From NCBI GenBank assembly GCA_020637515.1, contig JACKKG010000001.1, positions 1,766,501 to 1,830,500 on the forward strand: a DNA stretch of 64,000 nt. The letters run 5' to 3'. Within the stretch, counting starts at the first letter, position 1. Every line of letters starts with the position of its first letter. The notes beneath the pieces were generated by a model. The model worked only from the letters and a program-made list of their open reading frames with translations, did not search any database and was not told where the DNA came from. The position numbers were made by a program, and so were the translations under genes. Shown here piece after piece: positions 8,988 to 16,987 of the stretch. This stretch comes from Rhodobacter sp. Its GTDB lineage: Bacteria > Pseudomonadota > Alphaproteobacteria > Rhodobacterales > Rhodobacteraceae.

Positions 8988-9032
8988 TCGCCCCTTTTCA
9001 GCAACGCCCGGCTGGTCTATGACGCCCCCTGT

Positions 9033-9109
9033 CGGGGCGTGGCGCAGCCTGGTAGCGCGACGGTTTTGGGTACCGTAGGTCGTAGGTTCGAATCCTATCG
9101 CCCCGACCA
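9033..9109 (+). tRNA. tRNA-Pro (UGG)
   Basis: A 77-nt cloverleaf with acceptor arms CGGGGCG (9033-9039) and CGCCCCG (9099-9105), followed by A and an encoded CCA. The anticodon stem ACGGT/ACCGT encloses TTTGGGT, giving anticodon TGG at 9067-9069. The T arm GGTTCGAATCC is canonical. It marks the left edge of the catabolic region, but I found no repeated copy of its 3' end. Confidence 0.97.
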
Positions 9110-9482
9110 TCCTCTTGTTCAGGCGCGGCCAGATCGTTCCGGACCCCGTGCGACCTCCCGGGTCCGCAAAGGGATCGCCCCGGTCCCCGCGATCGTTGCA
9201 ACGCATCGGACAGGGATGCGCCTGACGGACATCGGCACCTTGCGGATGACGTGTCGGGGTTCGAGGCATTGATGACCTCGGTTCCCCGGATCCGGGGGCA
9301 AGGGACGCGGCCGTGAGGGCCGGCCACCGTCAAACGGTCGATCGCCCGGCTGAGAAAGCCGAACGGCCGAGACTTCGGCTGCCCCCCTCTCACAACGCTG
9401 TTTGCCTGACCGGCCGCGCGCAAACCTTCGAGCGATTGGAACCGGGTGGCATCCGCGGACCGTGAGGGTTGGCAAGGTCGGC
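9110..9482. other. 373-bp region without a recognisable gene
   Basis: Between tRNA-Pro and the SRPBCC gene. Short open frames exist on both strands, the longest being 118 codons on the minus strand. None has a recognisable motif, a ribosome site or codon use like the neighbours. I see no integrase, transposase or clear inverted repeat. It may hold promoters or decayed sequence at the edge of the accessory region. Confidence 0.5.
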
Positions 9483-9965
9483 CTATTTGACTTGCGTGGT
9501 GAAAAGGCGAAACAACGCCAGCCACGCGTGCCACCGGTTCAGTCCGATCATGGCGTCGCGCATGGCCTGGGCATGCGGCTCGCCCTGGCGCGAAAATCCG
9601 TGGTGGCGCAGGGTGACCCGCGTTCCGGCCCCGCGCGCATCGAACGAGATGTCGATCAGGCTGGCCCGTGCCGGATCGGTTTCGGGCACCCATGGGCTGA
9701 CGGTGGCGTCCATCTGCCAGCCCAGGCTCAACGCCCTTCCGGGTTCGGCGGACCGGGCCGTGCCCCAGGCCCTGCGCTCGCCAGTCCGCGTGACTTCGCC
9801 CCAAAGGCCGGCCTGCGTGTCGATGAACAGGGTGTCGAGATTCGCCTCGCCGCAAAAGCAATGCGCGCGTGGCCACCATTCGGCGAACCGGTGGACAAAG
9901 AACGCCCAGGCCCGGTCCGGCGAAACGGGCACATCGACGATGCGCGTGATCTCGTCGGGGTTCAT
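9483..9965 (-). CDS. SRPBCC-domain (AHSA1/START-like) protein
   Basis: A 160-residue protein with the pattern of the SRPBCC ligand-binding fold: an N-terminal beta strand EITRIVDVPVSPDRAWAFF, a Trp-rich segment FAEWWPRAHC, and a C-terminal helix (GLNRWHAWLALFRLFT) that closes the cavity. Its start codon overlaps the stop codon of the upstream epimerase (ATGA), so it is the last gene of a leftward operon GntR - EthD-like - SDR - epimerase - SRPBCC. Members bind hydrophobic ligands or act as hydrolase- or cyclase-like accessory proteins. The ligand here is unknown. Confidence 0.7.
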   Translation of the reverse strand: MNPDEITRIVDVPVSPDRAWAFFVHRFAEWWPRAHCFCGEANLDTLFIDTQAGLWGEVTRTGERRAWGTARSAEPGRALSLGWQMDATVSPWVPETDPARASLIDISFDARGAGTRVTLRHHGFSRQGEPHAQAMRDAMIGLNRWHAWLALFRLFTTQVK

Positions 9966-10921
9966 GCCGCTCTCCACCAGGTTTCCAGTGTATCCCCCAG
10001 ACCGTGTTCCGCCCGGAAACCCAGCTCTTGCGCGGCGGCCGACAAGTCGGTCGGCGCCGGGCGCAGATGCGGAAAGCCGGCGAACCCGCTCGGCGGGTGA
10101 TCGGGAACCGATAGCGTGAAGGCCCCGAACCGCGACGCGATTTCCCGGGCCACGGCGTCCAGTGTCCAGGCTGTCGGATGGGCAATCGAATAGACCCCCT
10201 GCGCCGGGGCGTCGGCGTCGAGCGCGGCGATCATGGCACGCCCACAATCGCGGGGGTCGATGAACTCTTCGGTTCCGTCCCACCACAGGAACGGGTCGTC
10301 GAGCCTATGCGCGCCCCCGGCCCGCGCCGCCGCGATCAGCCGCGCCATCAGGCGACCAGGAACGCTGGTCGGCTGATCCGCCTCGCCGCCAACCACGGCG
10401 GCAAAACGCAGGGATACCGTGGAAAGCCCGTAGAGGTCGCGCCACAAGAGCGCCAGATGCTCGCAACTTTGCTTGGTCAGGGCATACAGGCTGCCGGGGC
10501 GATGGCTGACCAAGCCAAGGGCGGCATCTTCGGGGATCGGGTCGGGGCCCAGTGCGGGAAACCCGGCATAGACCACCGTTGCCGAACTGGCCTGCACGAA
10601 CCGGCGAACCCCGGCCATATGCGCTGCGTCCAGCAGGCGCGCGGTGCCCATGATGTTGACCTCGAGCCCGCGCAGGGGGTCGGCCCGCAATCCCGTCGAA
10701 AGCACTGCGGCGGTATGAAGGACCCCGTCGATACCATGCAGCATGTCCTGCAACGGTGCGCGCAAGAGATCCGCCTCGATGAACGCGACACCCGGCAGCG
10801 ACAGAACCGAGGGCGAAGGCGGGCGGATATCGACCAGCGTGCAGGCTTGCCCACGCGCGGACAGAAGACTGGCGCATTGCTGGCCGATCAGCCCCGCGCC
10901 AGTGATCAGGACTGGTTTCAA
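9962..10921 (-). CDS. NAD-dependent epimerase/dehydratase (extended SDR)
   Basis: A 319-residue extended short-chain dehydrogenase. The nucleotide motif TGAGLIGQ is at the N-terminus and the catalytic Tyr-x3-Lys is in LYALTKQSCE. The start is a TTG at 10921 overlapping the SDR stop (TTGA), which fits with the Rossmann fold beginning immediately (KPVLITGAG). No in-frame ATG lies close to the fold. It could act on a sugar nucleotide, but its place in a catabolic operon with EthD-like and SRPBCC genes points to a small non-sugar substrate. Substrate unknown. Confidence 0.82.
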   Translation of the reverse strand: MKPVLITGAGLIGQQCASLLSARGQACTLVDIRPPSPSVLSLPGVAFIEADLLRAPLQDMLHGIDGVLHTAAVLSTGLRADPLRGLEVNIMGTARLLDAAHMAGVRRFVQASSATVVYAGFPALGPDPIPEDAALGLVSHRPGSLYALTKQSCEHLALLWRDLYGLSTVSLRFAAVVGGEADQPTSVPGRLMARLIAAARAGGAHRLDDPFLWWDGTEEFIDPRDCGRAMIAALDADAPAQGVYSIAHPTAWTLDAVAREIASRFGAFTLSVPDHPPSGFAGFPHLRPAPTDLSAAAQELGFRAEHGLGDTLETWWRAA

Positions 10922-11649
10922 ATGCCCAACCCACCTAGCGATTTGCCGCCATCGACGAACAGCGTCTGGCCGGTGACGAACGCCGCCTCGGGGCTGGCCA
11001 GCCAGACCACCGCCGAGGCGATCTCGGACGGATCGGCGGCACGGCCTGCGGGTTCCAGCTTGCTCCAGGCTTCGAACATTTCTTCGGGGGCCGAGCGGGT
11101 CATCGGGGTGTCGGTGAACCCGGGCGCAACCGAGTTCACGGTGATCCCGGTGCCGCGCAATTCCATCGCGAAGGCCCGGGTCAAACCGACCACCGCCGCT
11201 TTCGAGGCGACGTAATGTGCAAAGCGCGTGCCACCCAGGGCCCCACGCGACGAGATCGTCACGACCCGTCCGCCGGTGGTCATCCGCGCGATTCCTTCCT
11301 GAGCGGCGATGAAGGTGCCGATCAGGTTGACCTCCATCATCTTGCGAAAGTCGTCCTCGGTCAGATCCGCCAGCTTGCGGTCCCAGTAGACACCGGCAGC
11401 CGTAACAACCGTGTCGATCCGCTCTTCGGCATCCATGACGGCTTGAATCTGCCCGCGGTTGGTGGTGTCCGCGACAGCACCCAGCGCATCGATTCCTTCG
11501 GCGCGCAGGGATTCGGCGGCGGCGTCGATCTTGTTCTGATCGAGGTCCAGCAGGATCACCCGGTCCCCGGCCACGCCAAGTGCTCGGGCGATGGCAAAAC
11601 CGATGCCCTGTCCAGCGCCAGTGACCAGCGACGTGCGTTTGGCTACCAT
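10918..11649 (-). CDS. Short-chain dehydrogenase/reductase (SDR)
   Basis: A 243-residue classical SDR, probably an NAD(P)-dependent alcohol/ketone oxidoreductase. It has the cofactor motif TGAGQGIG near residue 11, a Ser in ISSRG, the catalytic Tyr-x3-Lys in YVASK and a C-terminal GQTLFVDGG. Asp at the end of the second strand (LLDLDQ) suggests preference for NAD. It is translationally coupled to the next gene and starts 3 bases after the EthD-like gene ends. A role in oxidising a hydroxyl intermediate is inferred from context. Confidence 0.88.
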   Translation of the reverse strand: MVAKRTSLVTGAGQGIGFAIARALGVAGDRVILLDLDQNKIDAAAESLRAEGIDALGAVADTTNRGQIQAVMDAEERIDTVVTAAGVYWDRKLADLTEDDFRKMMEVNLIGTFIAAQEGIARMTTGGRVVTISSRGALGGTRFAHYVASKAAVVGLTRAFAMELRGTGITVNSVAPGFTDTPMTRSAPEEMFEAWSKLEPAGRAADPSEIASAVVWLASPEAAFVTGQTLFVDGGKSLGGLGI

Positions 11650-11652
11650 GGC

Positions 11653-11976
11653 TCAGCCCTCCAGCGATTCCGAGACGACATGCGTCACGGTCCCTTGAAA
11701 GGGTGCCATGCCTGCCTTGATGCGGTCGCGCACCGCAGTGCGCACGGGGCTGGCCAGTGCGGCCTCCATGTCCGCCAGGGTTTCGAACAGCAGATCGAAC
11801 TGCATATAAAGGGGCGGCGCGCCCTCGTCGGCCTGAACGAGCTTGCGCAGGGTCACGCCGCGAATGCCGGGATAGGTGCCGATTTCGGGCACCACGGCGT
11901 CGCGCATGTAGGCGTCGAAGGCGGGCTGATCGGCGGGGGCCACCGTGCCCAGCAACAAGGCAGATCTGAGGATCAC
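11653..11976 (-). CDS. EthD-like dimeric alpha/beta-barrel protein
   Basis: A 107-residue single-domain protein resembling the EthD/ferredoxin-like dimeric barrel group: FDAYMRDAVVPEIGTYPGIRG, then a strand LYMQFDLLFE, and a helix MEAALASPVRTAVRDR. The start is a GTG at 11976 that overlaps the GntR stop (GTGA) and is preceded by AAAGGA. EthD-like proteins occur in catabolic operons, but their chemistry is mostly unknown. A larger relative sits at the far right end of the same region (30878-31570). Confidence 0.65.
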   Translation of the reverse strand: MILRSALLLGTVAPADQPAFDAYMRDAVVPEIGTYPGIRGVTLRKLVQADEGAPPLYMQFDLLFETLADMEAALASPVRTAVRDRIKAGMAPFQGTVTHVVSESLEG

Positions 11977-12665
11977 GACGGGTCCTTTCCATGGGAATCG
12001 GGGGTCAGCAGCCGCGCCACCGCCTGCTCGGTCTTGCGCAGATGGGTGTTCATCAGCGCCACCGCCTGCGCGGTGTCGCGGCGCAGCACGGCCTCCATGA
12101 TGGCGCGGTGTTCGGCGTTCACGTCGCGCACGTCCGCGGCAAGGTTGCGATAATTCAGCAGTCGCAACTTGCGATATCGTTCCGAATGGTCGGCCAGGTC
12201 GCGCCATATCTGCAACAGCCAATCCGACCCGGCAGCCGAGACCAGCGCGTAATGGAACTGACGGTGCTGCACCTCCCAGGCGGCGGCGGTGGCGCGGTCC
12301 TCGGGCGATTCCGGCAAGGGCGCGCGGGCCAGCAGATGCATGGCGCGCAGGATCTCGCCCTCCCATTCGGCATCGCCCCGCGCGATGGCCTTGGTCAGGC
12401 ACAAGGCCTCGATCTCGCGGCGGGTCTGCATCAGGTCGTGCAGTTCGGCCAGCGTTACCGCGCGCACCCGGGCGCCGCGGTTCACCTCGTTGGTGACCAT
12501 GCCCTCGCTTGCCAGGCGCATGAGCGCCTCGCGGATCGGCGTCAGCCCCAGGCTGTAGCGTTCGCGCAGGTCCGCCGCGCGCAGACGCTCGCCGGGAATC
12601 AGCGCGCCATGAAGGATCTCGTGCCTCAGGACGTCATAGGCGGATTGCGCGATTTTATCTGACAT
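11973..12665 (-). CDS. GntR-family transcriptional regulator (FadR/FCD subfamily)
   Basis: A 230-residue regulator with an N-terminal winged helix (YDVLRHEILHGALIPGERL ... SLGLTPIREALMRLASEGMV) and a C-terminal all-helical FCD ligand domain (DLMQTRREIEALC ... HRAIMEAVLRRD ... MNTHLRKTEQAV). FCD regulators usually sense an organic acid and repress a neighbouring catabolic operon. It is divergent from the FAH-TRAP-thiolase operon and heads the EthD-like-SDR-epimerase-SRPBCC operon, so it probably controls both. Candidate operator sequences are listed separately. Confidence 0.9.
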   Translation of the reverse strand: MSDKIAQSAYDVLRHEILHGALIPGERLRAADLRERYSLGLTPIREALMRLASEGMVTNEVNRGARVRAVTLAELHDLMQTRREIEALCLTKAIARGDAEWEGEILRAMHLLARAPLPESPEDRATAAAWEVQHRQFHYALVSAAGSDWLLQIWRDLADHSERYRKLRLLNYRNLAADVRDVNAEHRAIMEAVLRRDTAQAVALMNTHLRKTEQAVARLLTPDSHGKDPS

Positions 12666-12714
12666 CTCAATTTATATGTTGACGGTTCGATTTTATGAAA
12701 TCTACTGTATGTCA
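12660..12714. promoter_or_regulatory. Candidate promoter and GntR operator between divergent operons
   Basis: This spacer is much more AT-rich than its surroundings. It has TTGACG at 12679-12684 and TACTGT at 12703-12708 (18-base spacing), a plausible rightward promoter. Between the two boxes is the inverted repeat GATTT-TATG-AAATC (12689-12702). TGACAT (12660-12665, over the GntR start codon) and ATGTCA (12709-12714) form a second, widely spaced inverted pair. Binding of the GntR protein is inferred. Confidence 0.35.
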
Positions 12715-12769
12715 CAGAATGAAAGCCGTCAAGCAACGACGGCAGGCGCCGCAGGAGATCGTTACCGTC

Positions 12770-13708
12770 ATGACTAGCACAGACTTTCCTGACTGCCCCT
12801 GGGCGCTGGCCACCGTCGATTCGGCGACAGGACCGCTCGCCTGCCTTGAAACGGGTGGCAAACTCTATCGTCTGGCGCCCTCGCTGGCGCGGGTGGGGTG
12901 GACCGGCGCGGTCACCGGCACCGCGCTCTTCGACGACTGGTCCGCCGCCGAGAAAAGCCTCACGGCGGCGGCCGAACGGGTTGACCCGGCCGACCTTGTC
13001 GATCCGACCCTGAAACGCCTGGCGCCGGTCCTCTATCCCGGCAAGGTTCTGTGCGCCGGCGCGAACTATTACAACCACATGGCCGAGATGGGCTTTCCGG
13101 TCAAAGACAAGTCCACGCAGCGGCTGTTCTTCTTTTTCAAGCCGCCGCGCAATGCCGTGGTCGGCGAGGGGCCGACGGTCCACATGCCGCTTGATACGCA
13201 GGCCTTCGACTGGGAGGTCGAGCTGGCCGTGGTGATCGGCAAGCCGTGCCGCGCGGTCAGTGTGGACGAGGCGCTGGACCATGTTGCCGGCTACACGGTC
13301 GCGGTCGATTTCTGCGCGCGCGACCTGAACAAGGCGCCCGAGCAATTCTACAAGCTGGACTGGGTCGCGGGCAAGGCACAGGAAACCTGTTGCCCGTTGG
13401 GGCCGCGCTTCGTTCCGGCGTCGGCCTTTGCCGATCCGCAGGCGATCCGTCTGGGGTTGCGCGTCAACGGCGTGACCAAGCAGGACGACATCACCGGCGA
13501 CATGATCTTTCCGATCGCCGAGCAACTGTCGATCCTGTCGCGGATCATGACCCTCGACCCGGGCGACGTGGTGCTGACCGGCACCCCGGCCGGGGTCGGC
13601 GCGGCCAGGCAGACCTTTCTGTCGGTTGGCGACCGGGTCGAGGCCTGGATCGACGGCATCGGCACTCTGACCACCACCATTCAACCCCCGAAAACGACCG
13701 CCGGCTAA
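12770..13708 (+). CDS. Fumarylacetoacetate hydrolase (FAH) family protein
   Basis: A 312-residue member of the FAH superfamily, which hydrolyses C-C bonds of acylpyruvate-type compounds or performs related hydration or decarboxylation. The metal-binding region is visible as FDWEVELAVVIGK, followed by GYTVAVDFCARDL. The C-terminus shows DPGDVVLTGTPAGVG, typical of the family. I chose ATG 12770 because the conserved part starts soon after; the in-frame start at 12695 lies in the likely promoter. It is the first gene of the operon FAH-dctP-dctQ-dctM-thiolase. Confidence 0.88.
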   Translation: MTSTDFPDCPWALATVDSATGPLACLETGGKLYRLAPSLARVGWTGAVTGTALFDDWSAAEKSLTAAAERVDPADLVDPTLKRLAPVLYPGKVLCAGANYYNHMAEMGFPVKDKSTQRLFFFFKPPRNAVVGEGPTVHMPLDTQAFDWEVELAVVIGKPCRAVSVDEALDHVAGYTVAVDFCARDLNKAPEQFYKLDWVAGKAQETCCPLGPRFVPASAFADPQAIRLGLRVNGVTKQDDITGDMIFPIAEQLSILSRIMTLDPGDVVLTGTPAGVGAARQTFLSVGDRVEAWIDGIGTLTTTIQPPKTTAG

Positions 13709-13739
13709 CGGCGGAGCCCCTTCGACAAGGAGACGACAG

Positions 13740-14732
13740 ATGAGCCTTACCACTCTTTCCCGGCGCGCGATGCTCGCCATCACGGCGATCGGACTGGCCA
13801 CCCTCCCGGCGCTGGCCCAGGCGCAAACCGTGCGTTTCTCGACCGCCGGACCTGCCGGGGATTTCCTCTATCGCGGGATGGAGATGATGGCCCAACACGT
13901 GGCCGACGCCAATGTCGGCCTGACGGTCGAGACCTACCCGGCCTCGTCGCTGTTCCGGCAGGGCACCGAGGTTCCGGCGATCCAGCGCGGCAACCTGGAA
14001 ATGAGCACCATGGCCGCGCCCGAAATCTCGGCGCAGATCCCGTCCTGGGGGTTCCTGAGCCGCGCCTTCTTGTTTCGCGACTATGACCACATGATCGAGG
14101 TCATGTCCGGCCCGATCGGTCAGCAACTTGTGGCCGATGTCGCCGATCAGATGGGGATCGAGATCCTCGCCGTGGCCTATCTCGGCACGCGCCAGGTCGC
14201 GTTGCACCAGGCCCGCGACGTGCACAGCCCCGAGGATCTGCACGGCGTGCGCCTGCGGATGCCCGGCTCGCCCGAATGGCTGTTGCTGGGCGAATCGCTG
14301 GGGGTCGAACCGACGCCGATGGCTATGCCCGAGGTCTATGTCGCGCTTCAGACCGGCGCCATCGACGGCCAGGAAAACCCGCTGACGATCTTCAACGCCG
14401 CGCGGTTCTACGAAGTCAGCGAACAGGTCCTGCTGACCTCGCACATGGTGCAGCCGGTGTTCTACGCGATCTCCAAGCCCTTCTTCGACGCGCTCACCGC
14501 CGAGCAGCAGCAGGCGTTGCGTGAGGGCGCCCGGATCGGCGCGGGATGGAACAACGAGCAGCGTCGGGCCGACGAGGTGTCGGTCGCGGACCGCCTGGTC
14601 TCCGAGCGTGGCCTGCGCGTCGATGCCATCGATCTGGCGCCGTTCCGCGCCAATGCCGATCGCGTTTACGCAGCGTCGGATCTGGCGGCCGAGTGGAACA
14701 CCGATCTGATGAACCAGATCCTGGGTCGATAA
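13740..14732 (+). CDS. TRAP transporter solute-binding protein (DctP family), system 1
   Basis: A 330-residue periplasmic binding protein that captures an organic acid for a TRAP transporter. The signal sequence (residues 1 to about 29, ALAQA) starts with SRRAML, which could be a weak Tat motif. The fold continues with VRFSTAGP, and the family Arg is likely in LHGVRLRMPGSPEW. ALQTGAIDGQENPL is the typical DctP segment. AAGGAG lies 9 bases upstream of the ATG. Overlapping or adjacent dctQ and dctM genes complete the system. Confidence 0.92.
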   Translation: MSLTTLSRRAMLAITAIGLATLPALAQAQTVRFSTAGPAGDFLYRGMEMMAQHVADANVGLTVETYPASSLFRQGTEVPAIQRGNLEMSTMAAPEISAQIPSWGFLSRAFLFRDYDHMIEVMSGPIGQQLVADVADQMGIEILAVAYLGTRQVALHQARDVHSPEDLHGVRLRMPGSPEWLLLGESLGVEPTPMAMPEVYVALQTGAIDGQENPLTIFNAARFYEVSEQVLLTSHMVQPVFYAISKPFFDALTAEQQQALREGARIGAGWNNEQRRADEVSVADRLVSERGLRVDAIDLAPFRANADRVYAASDLAAEWNTDLMNQILGR

Positions 14733-14739
14733 GCCTGTC

Positions 14740-15276
14740 ATGGCCCGCATCCTGCTCACACTCCTTGCGGGTGCCCGAGTCGTCCGCCGCCTCTCCGAGG
14801 TGGCGGCGACCCTCGGGTTCGGCGCGCTCGCGGGCCTGCTCGCCTATACCGTCTGGCAACGCTACGTGATGGGCACCCCCTCGTCCTGGTCGGACGAGTT
14901 CGCGATGATCCTGTTTCTGTGGTTGATCTTTGGTGCCGCCGCGCTGGTGGTGCCTTACCGTGACCAGATCGCGGTCGGGTTGCTGGTCGATACGGTGCCC
15001 GCCCCCTGGCGCCGCTGGCTCGAGGTTTTGGGCGCAGCCCTGGCCGGGGCGATCTTGCTGGCGACGCTGCCGGTCACGATGGATTACATCGCCTTCCTGT
15101 GGCGCGAACGCACGCCGGCGCTGCGCTGGCGGCTGAACCACGTCTATTTGATCTTTGCCCTGTTCCAGGGCCTGATTGCCCTCGGCCTGCTCTTGCGCGC
15201 GTTGATCGGCCTGATCGGTCGCGCGACGCCCTTTGACGATCCGGCCCCTGCCAACATCGAGGACTGGATCGAATGA
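14740..15276 (+). CDS. TRAP transporter small membrane subunit (DctQ family), system 1
   Basis: A 178-residue integral membrane protein with about four hydrophobic segments. The central part SSWSDEFAMILFLWLIFGAAALV matches the conserved DctQ region, where a Trp-x-x-Glu segment enters the second helix. It starts 7 bases after dctP ends and overlaps dctM by 4 bases (ATGA). It links the binding protein to the sodium-driven large subunit. Confidence 0.9.
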   Translation: MARILLTLLAGARVVRRLSEVAATLGFGALAGLLAYTVWQRYVMGTPSSWSDEFAMILFLWLIFGAAALVVPYRDQIAVGLLVDTVPAPWRRWLEVLGAALAGAILLATLPVTMDYIAFLWRERTPALRWRLNHVYLIFALFQGLIALGLLLRALIGLIGRATPFDDPAPANIEDWIE

Positions 15277-16562
15277 GCCCAGCTTTTGCCACGCTACTTG
15301 TCGTGCTCGTGACCCTGGTGCTGATGCGCATTCCGATCCCCTTCGCGATGATCTGCGCGGGCTTTGTCTATCTGTGGGTGGGCGGGCAGGACATGGGGCT
15401 GGTGGTCGATCAGGTGATGAACAGCCTGTTCAGTTCCTACGTGCTGCTGGCGGTTCCGATGTTCATTCTGGCCGCGAACATGATGAACGCCGGAACGATC
15501 TCGGAACGCCTGTGGCGCGCGGCCGATGCGATGGTGGGTCGTGCGCGGGGCGGGCTGGGCCATGTGAACGTCCTGGTCAGCATCGTGTTCTCGTCGATGT
15601 CCGGCAGCGCCGTCGCCGACGCCGCGGGGCCGGGCATGATGTCGATCCGCATGATGCAGAAGGTCGGCGGCTATCCAGGAGGGCTGGCGGTGGCGATCAC
15701 CGCGGCCTCGGCGGTGATCGCGCCGATCATCCCGCCCTCGATTCCGATGGTGCTGTATGCGCTCAATTCGAACACCTCGGTCGGGGCGCTGTTCCTGGGC
15801 GGCATCGTCCCCGGCCTGCTGATGGGCCTGGCCTTGATGTTGACCATCGCGATCATCGCCCCGCGCATGGGTCTGCCGGCATCGGAGGCGATGAGCGGCG
15901 CGGAGATCCGCCGGGCATTGATCGCCGCGGTGCTGCCGATGACCCTGCCGATGATCCTGCTGGGCGGCATCTGGTCGGGGATCTTCACCCCGACCGAGGC
16001 CGCGGCCGTGGGCGCGATCTGGGCCTTTCTGCTTTCGGCGGTGGTCTATCGCGCGCTGGATCTCAAAGGGCTCTGGCAGGTGCTGCGGGTGTCGATGCAG
16101 AACGCCACCGTGGTCATGCTGCTGATCGCCGGGGCGTTCCTGATCAACTACGCCGTCACCGCCGAACGCCTGGACCGTGCGCTTGCCGACCTGATCCTGT
16201 CGCGGAACCTGTCGCCCTGGATGTTCCTGCTGATCGTCAATCTGGTGTTTCTGGCGCTGGGATGCCTGATCGACACCGGCACGCTGATCCTGGTCTTTGT
16301 GCCGCTGCTGATGCCCGCCGTCGCCGCGTTGGGTATCGACCCGGTGCATTTCGGCGTGCTCATCACCGTCAACATCATGATCGGACTGGTGACCCCGCCC
16401 TTTGGCCTGCTGCTTTTCGTTCTGGGTGGCCTGTCCAGGGTCGGAATGGGCGACACCGTGCGCTACCTCTGGCCGTTCCTGATCGCCCTCGTCCTCTGCC
16501 TCGGGGTCATCACCTACGTTCCCGCCGTCGTCCTGGCCCTGCCACACGCCTTTGGATTCTAG
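15273..16562 (+). CDS. TRAP transporter large membrane subunit (DctM family), system 1
   Basis: A 429-residue membrane protein with about 12 hydrophobic helices, the sodium-coupled permease of the TRAP system. Typical pieces are PMFILAANMMNAG, SSMSGSAVADAAGPG, PPSIPMVLYA and the C-terminal ITVNIMIGLVTPPFGLLLFVL. The start overlaps dctQ by 4 bases. The transported acid is unknown, but it is presumably the substrate of the FAH/thiolase pathway genes around it. Confidence 0.93.
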   Translation: MSPAFATLLVVLVTLVLMRIPIPFAMICAGFVYLWVGGQDMGLVVDQVMNSLFSSYVLLAVPMFILAANMMNAGTISERLWRAADAMVGRARGGLGHVNVLVSIVFSSMSGSAVADAAGPGMMSIRMMQKVGGYPGGLAVAITAASAVIAPIIPPSIPMVLYALNSNTSVGALFLGGIVPGLLMGLALMLTIAIIAPRMGLPASEAMSGAEIRRALIAAVLPMTLPMILLGGIWSGIFTPTEAAAVGAIWAFLLSAVVYRALDLKGLWQVLRVSMQNATVVMLLIAGAFLINYAVTAERLDRALADLILSRNLSPWMFLLIVNLVFLALGCLIDTGTLILVFVPLLMPAVAALGIDPVHFGVLITVNIMIGLVTPPFGLLLFVLGGLSRVGMGDTVRYLWPFLIALVLCLGVITYVPAVVLALPHAFGF

Positions 16563-16987
16563 GGTCCGGTTTCGAACGGCTTCGCGCGCAGCCTCCCCGG
16601 CGCATCCGAGGTGCCGCCGTGACCCCAGTATCCCCTGGGCATAGGTGGCGACGGTCCACATCGACGCCTTGCCCGAGGCGCTGTCGCAAGCCCTTGCGCG
16701 CGCCGTCGCTCTGCCCGGTCTCGTCGAAAGCCCGCCGGATCGCGGGGCTCGATGGCTTCCGACCATGGCCGGGGCCGAACCTGTTGGAGCCGCCGGACGG
16801 TGTGTTGAAGGCTGGCCTTTGCAGCTAGGCGGCAGTGTGGTCAGCCGGCTTGAAATCGTCAGGTCCACGTCGCCAAGGTGTTCCGCCGCGTTGCGTGGTT
16901 TTTCGTCGCCGGCCGGGTCCGGATCGCGCTAGGGTGTTCGACACCCGGCCTCACCGCCTTCCTTCCCACCTTGTTTCAGGAGTTCCC
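16563..16987. other. 425-bp region without a recognisable gene
   Basis: The spacer between dctM and the thiolase gene. It contains only short frames, the longest being 95 codons on the plus strand. None has a convincing ribosome site or a family I recognise. The end of the region (CAGGAG, 8 bases before ATG 16988) supplies the thiolase ribosome site. The rest may be decayed coding sequence or hold a separate promoter for the thiolase. Confidence 0.5.

Noticed and set aside
9033..9109. tRNA-Pro as the attachment site of an integrated island
   Set aside because: No integrase gene and no second copy of the tRNA 3' end near 31.6 kb were seen, so there is no direct support for site-specific integration.
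9119..9475. 118-codon minus-strand frame after tRNA-Pro
   Set aside because: No ribosome site, no motif and an Arg/Pro-rich composition typical of out-of-frame GC-rich sequence.
15294..16868. 524-codon minus-strand frame across dctM1
   Set aside because: Antisense to a clear membrane permease; the translation is rich in Arg, Gln, His and Asp with no hydrophobic or folded segments.
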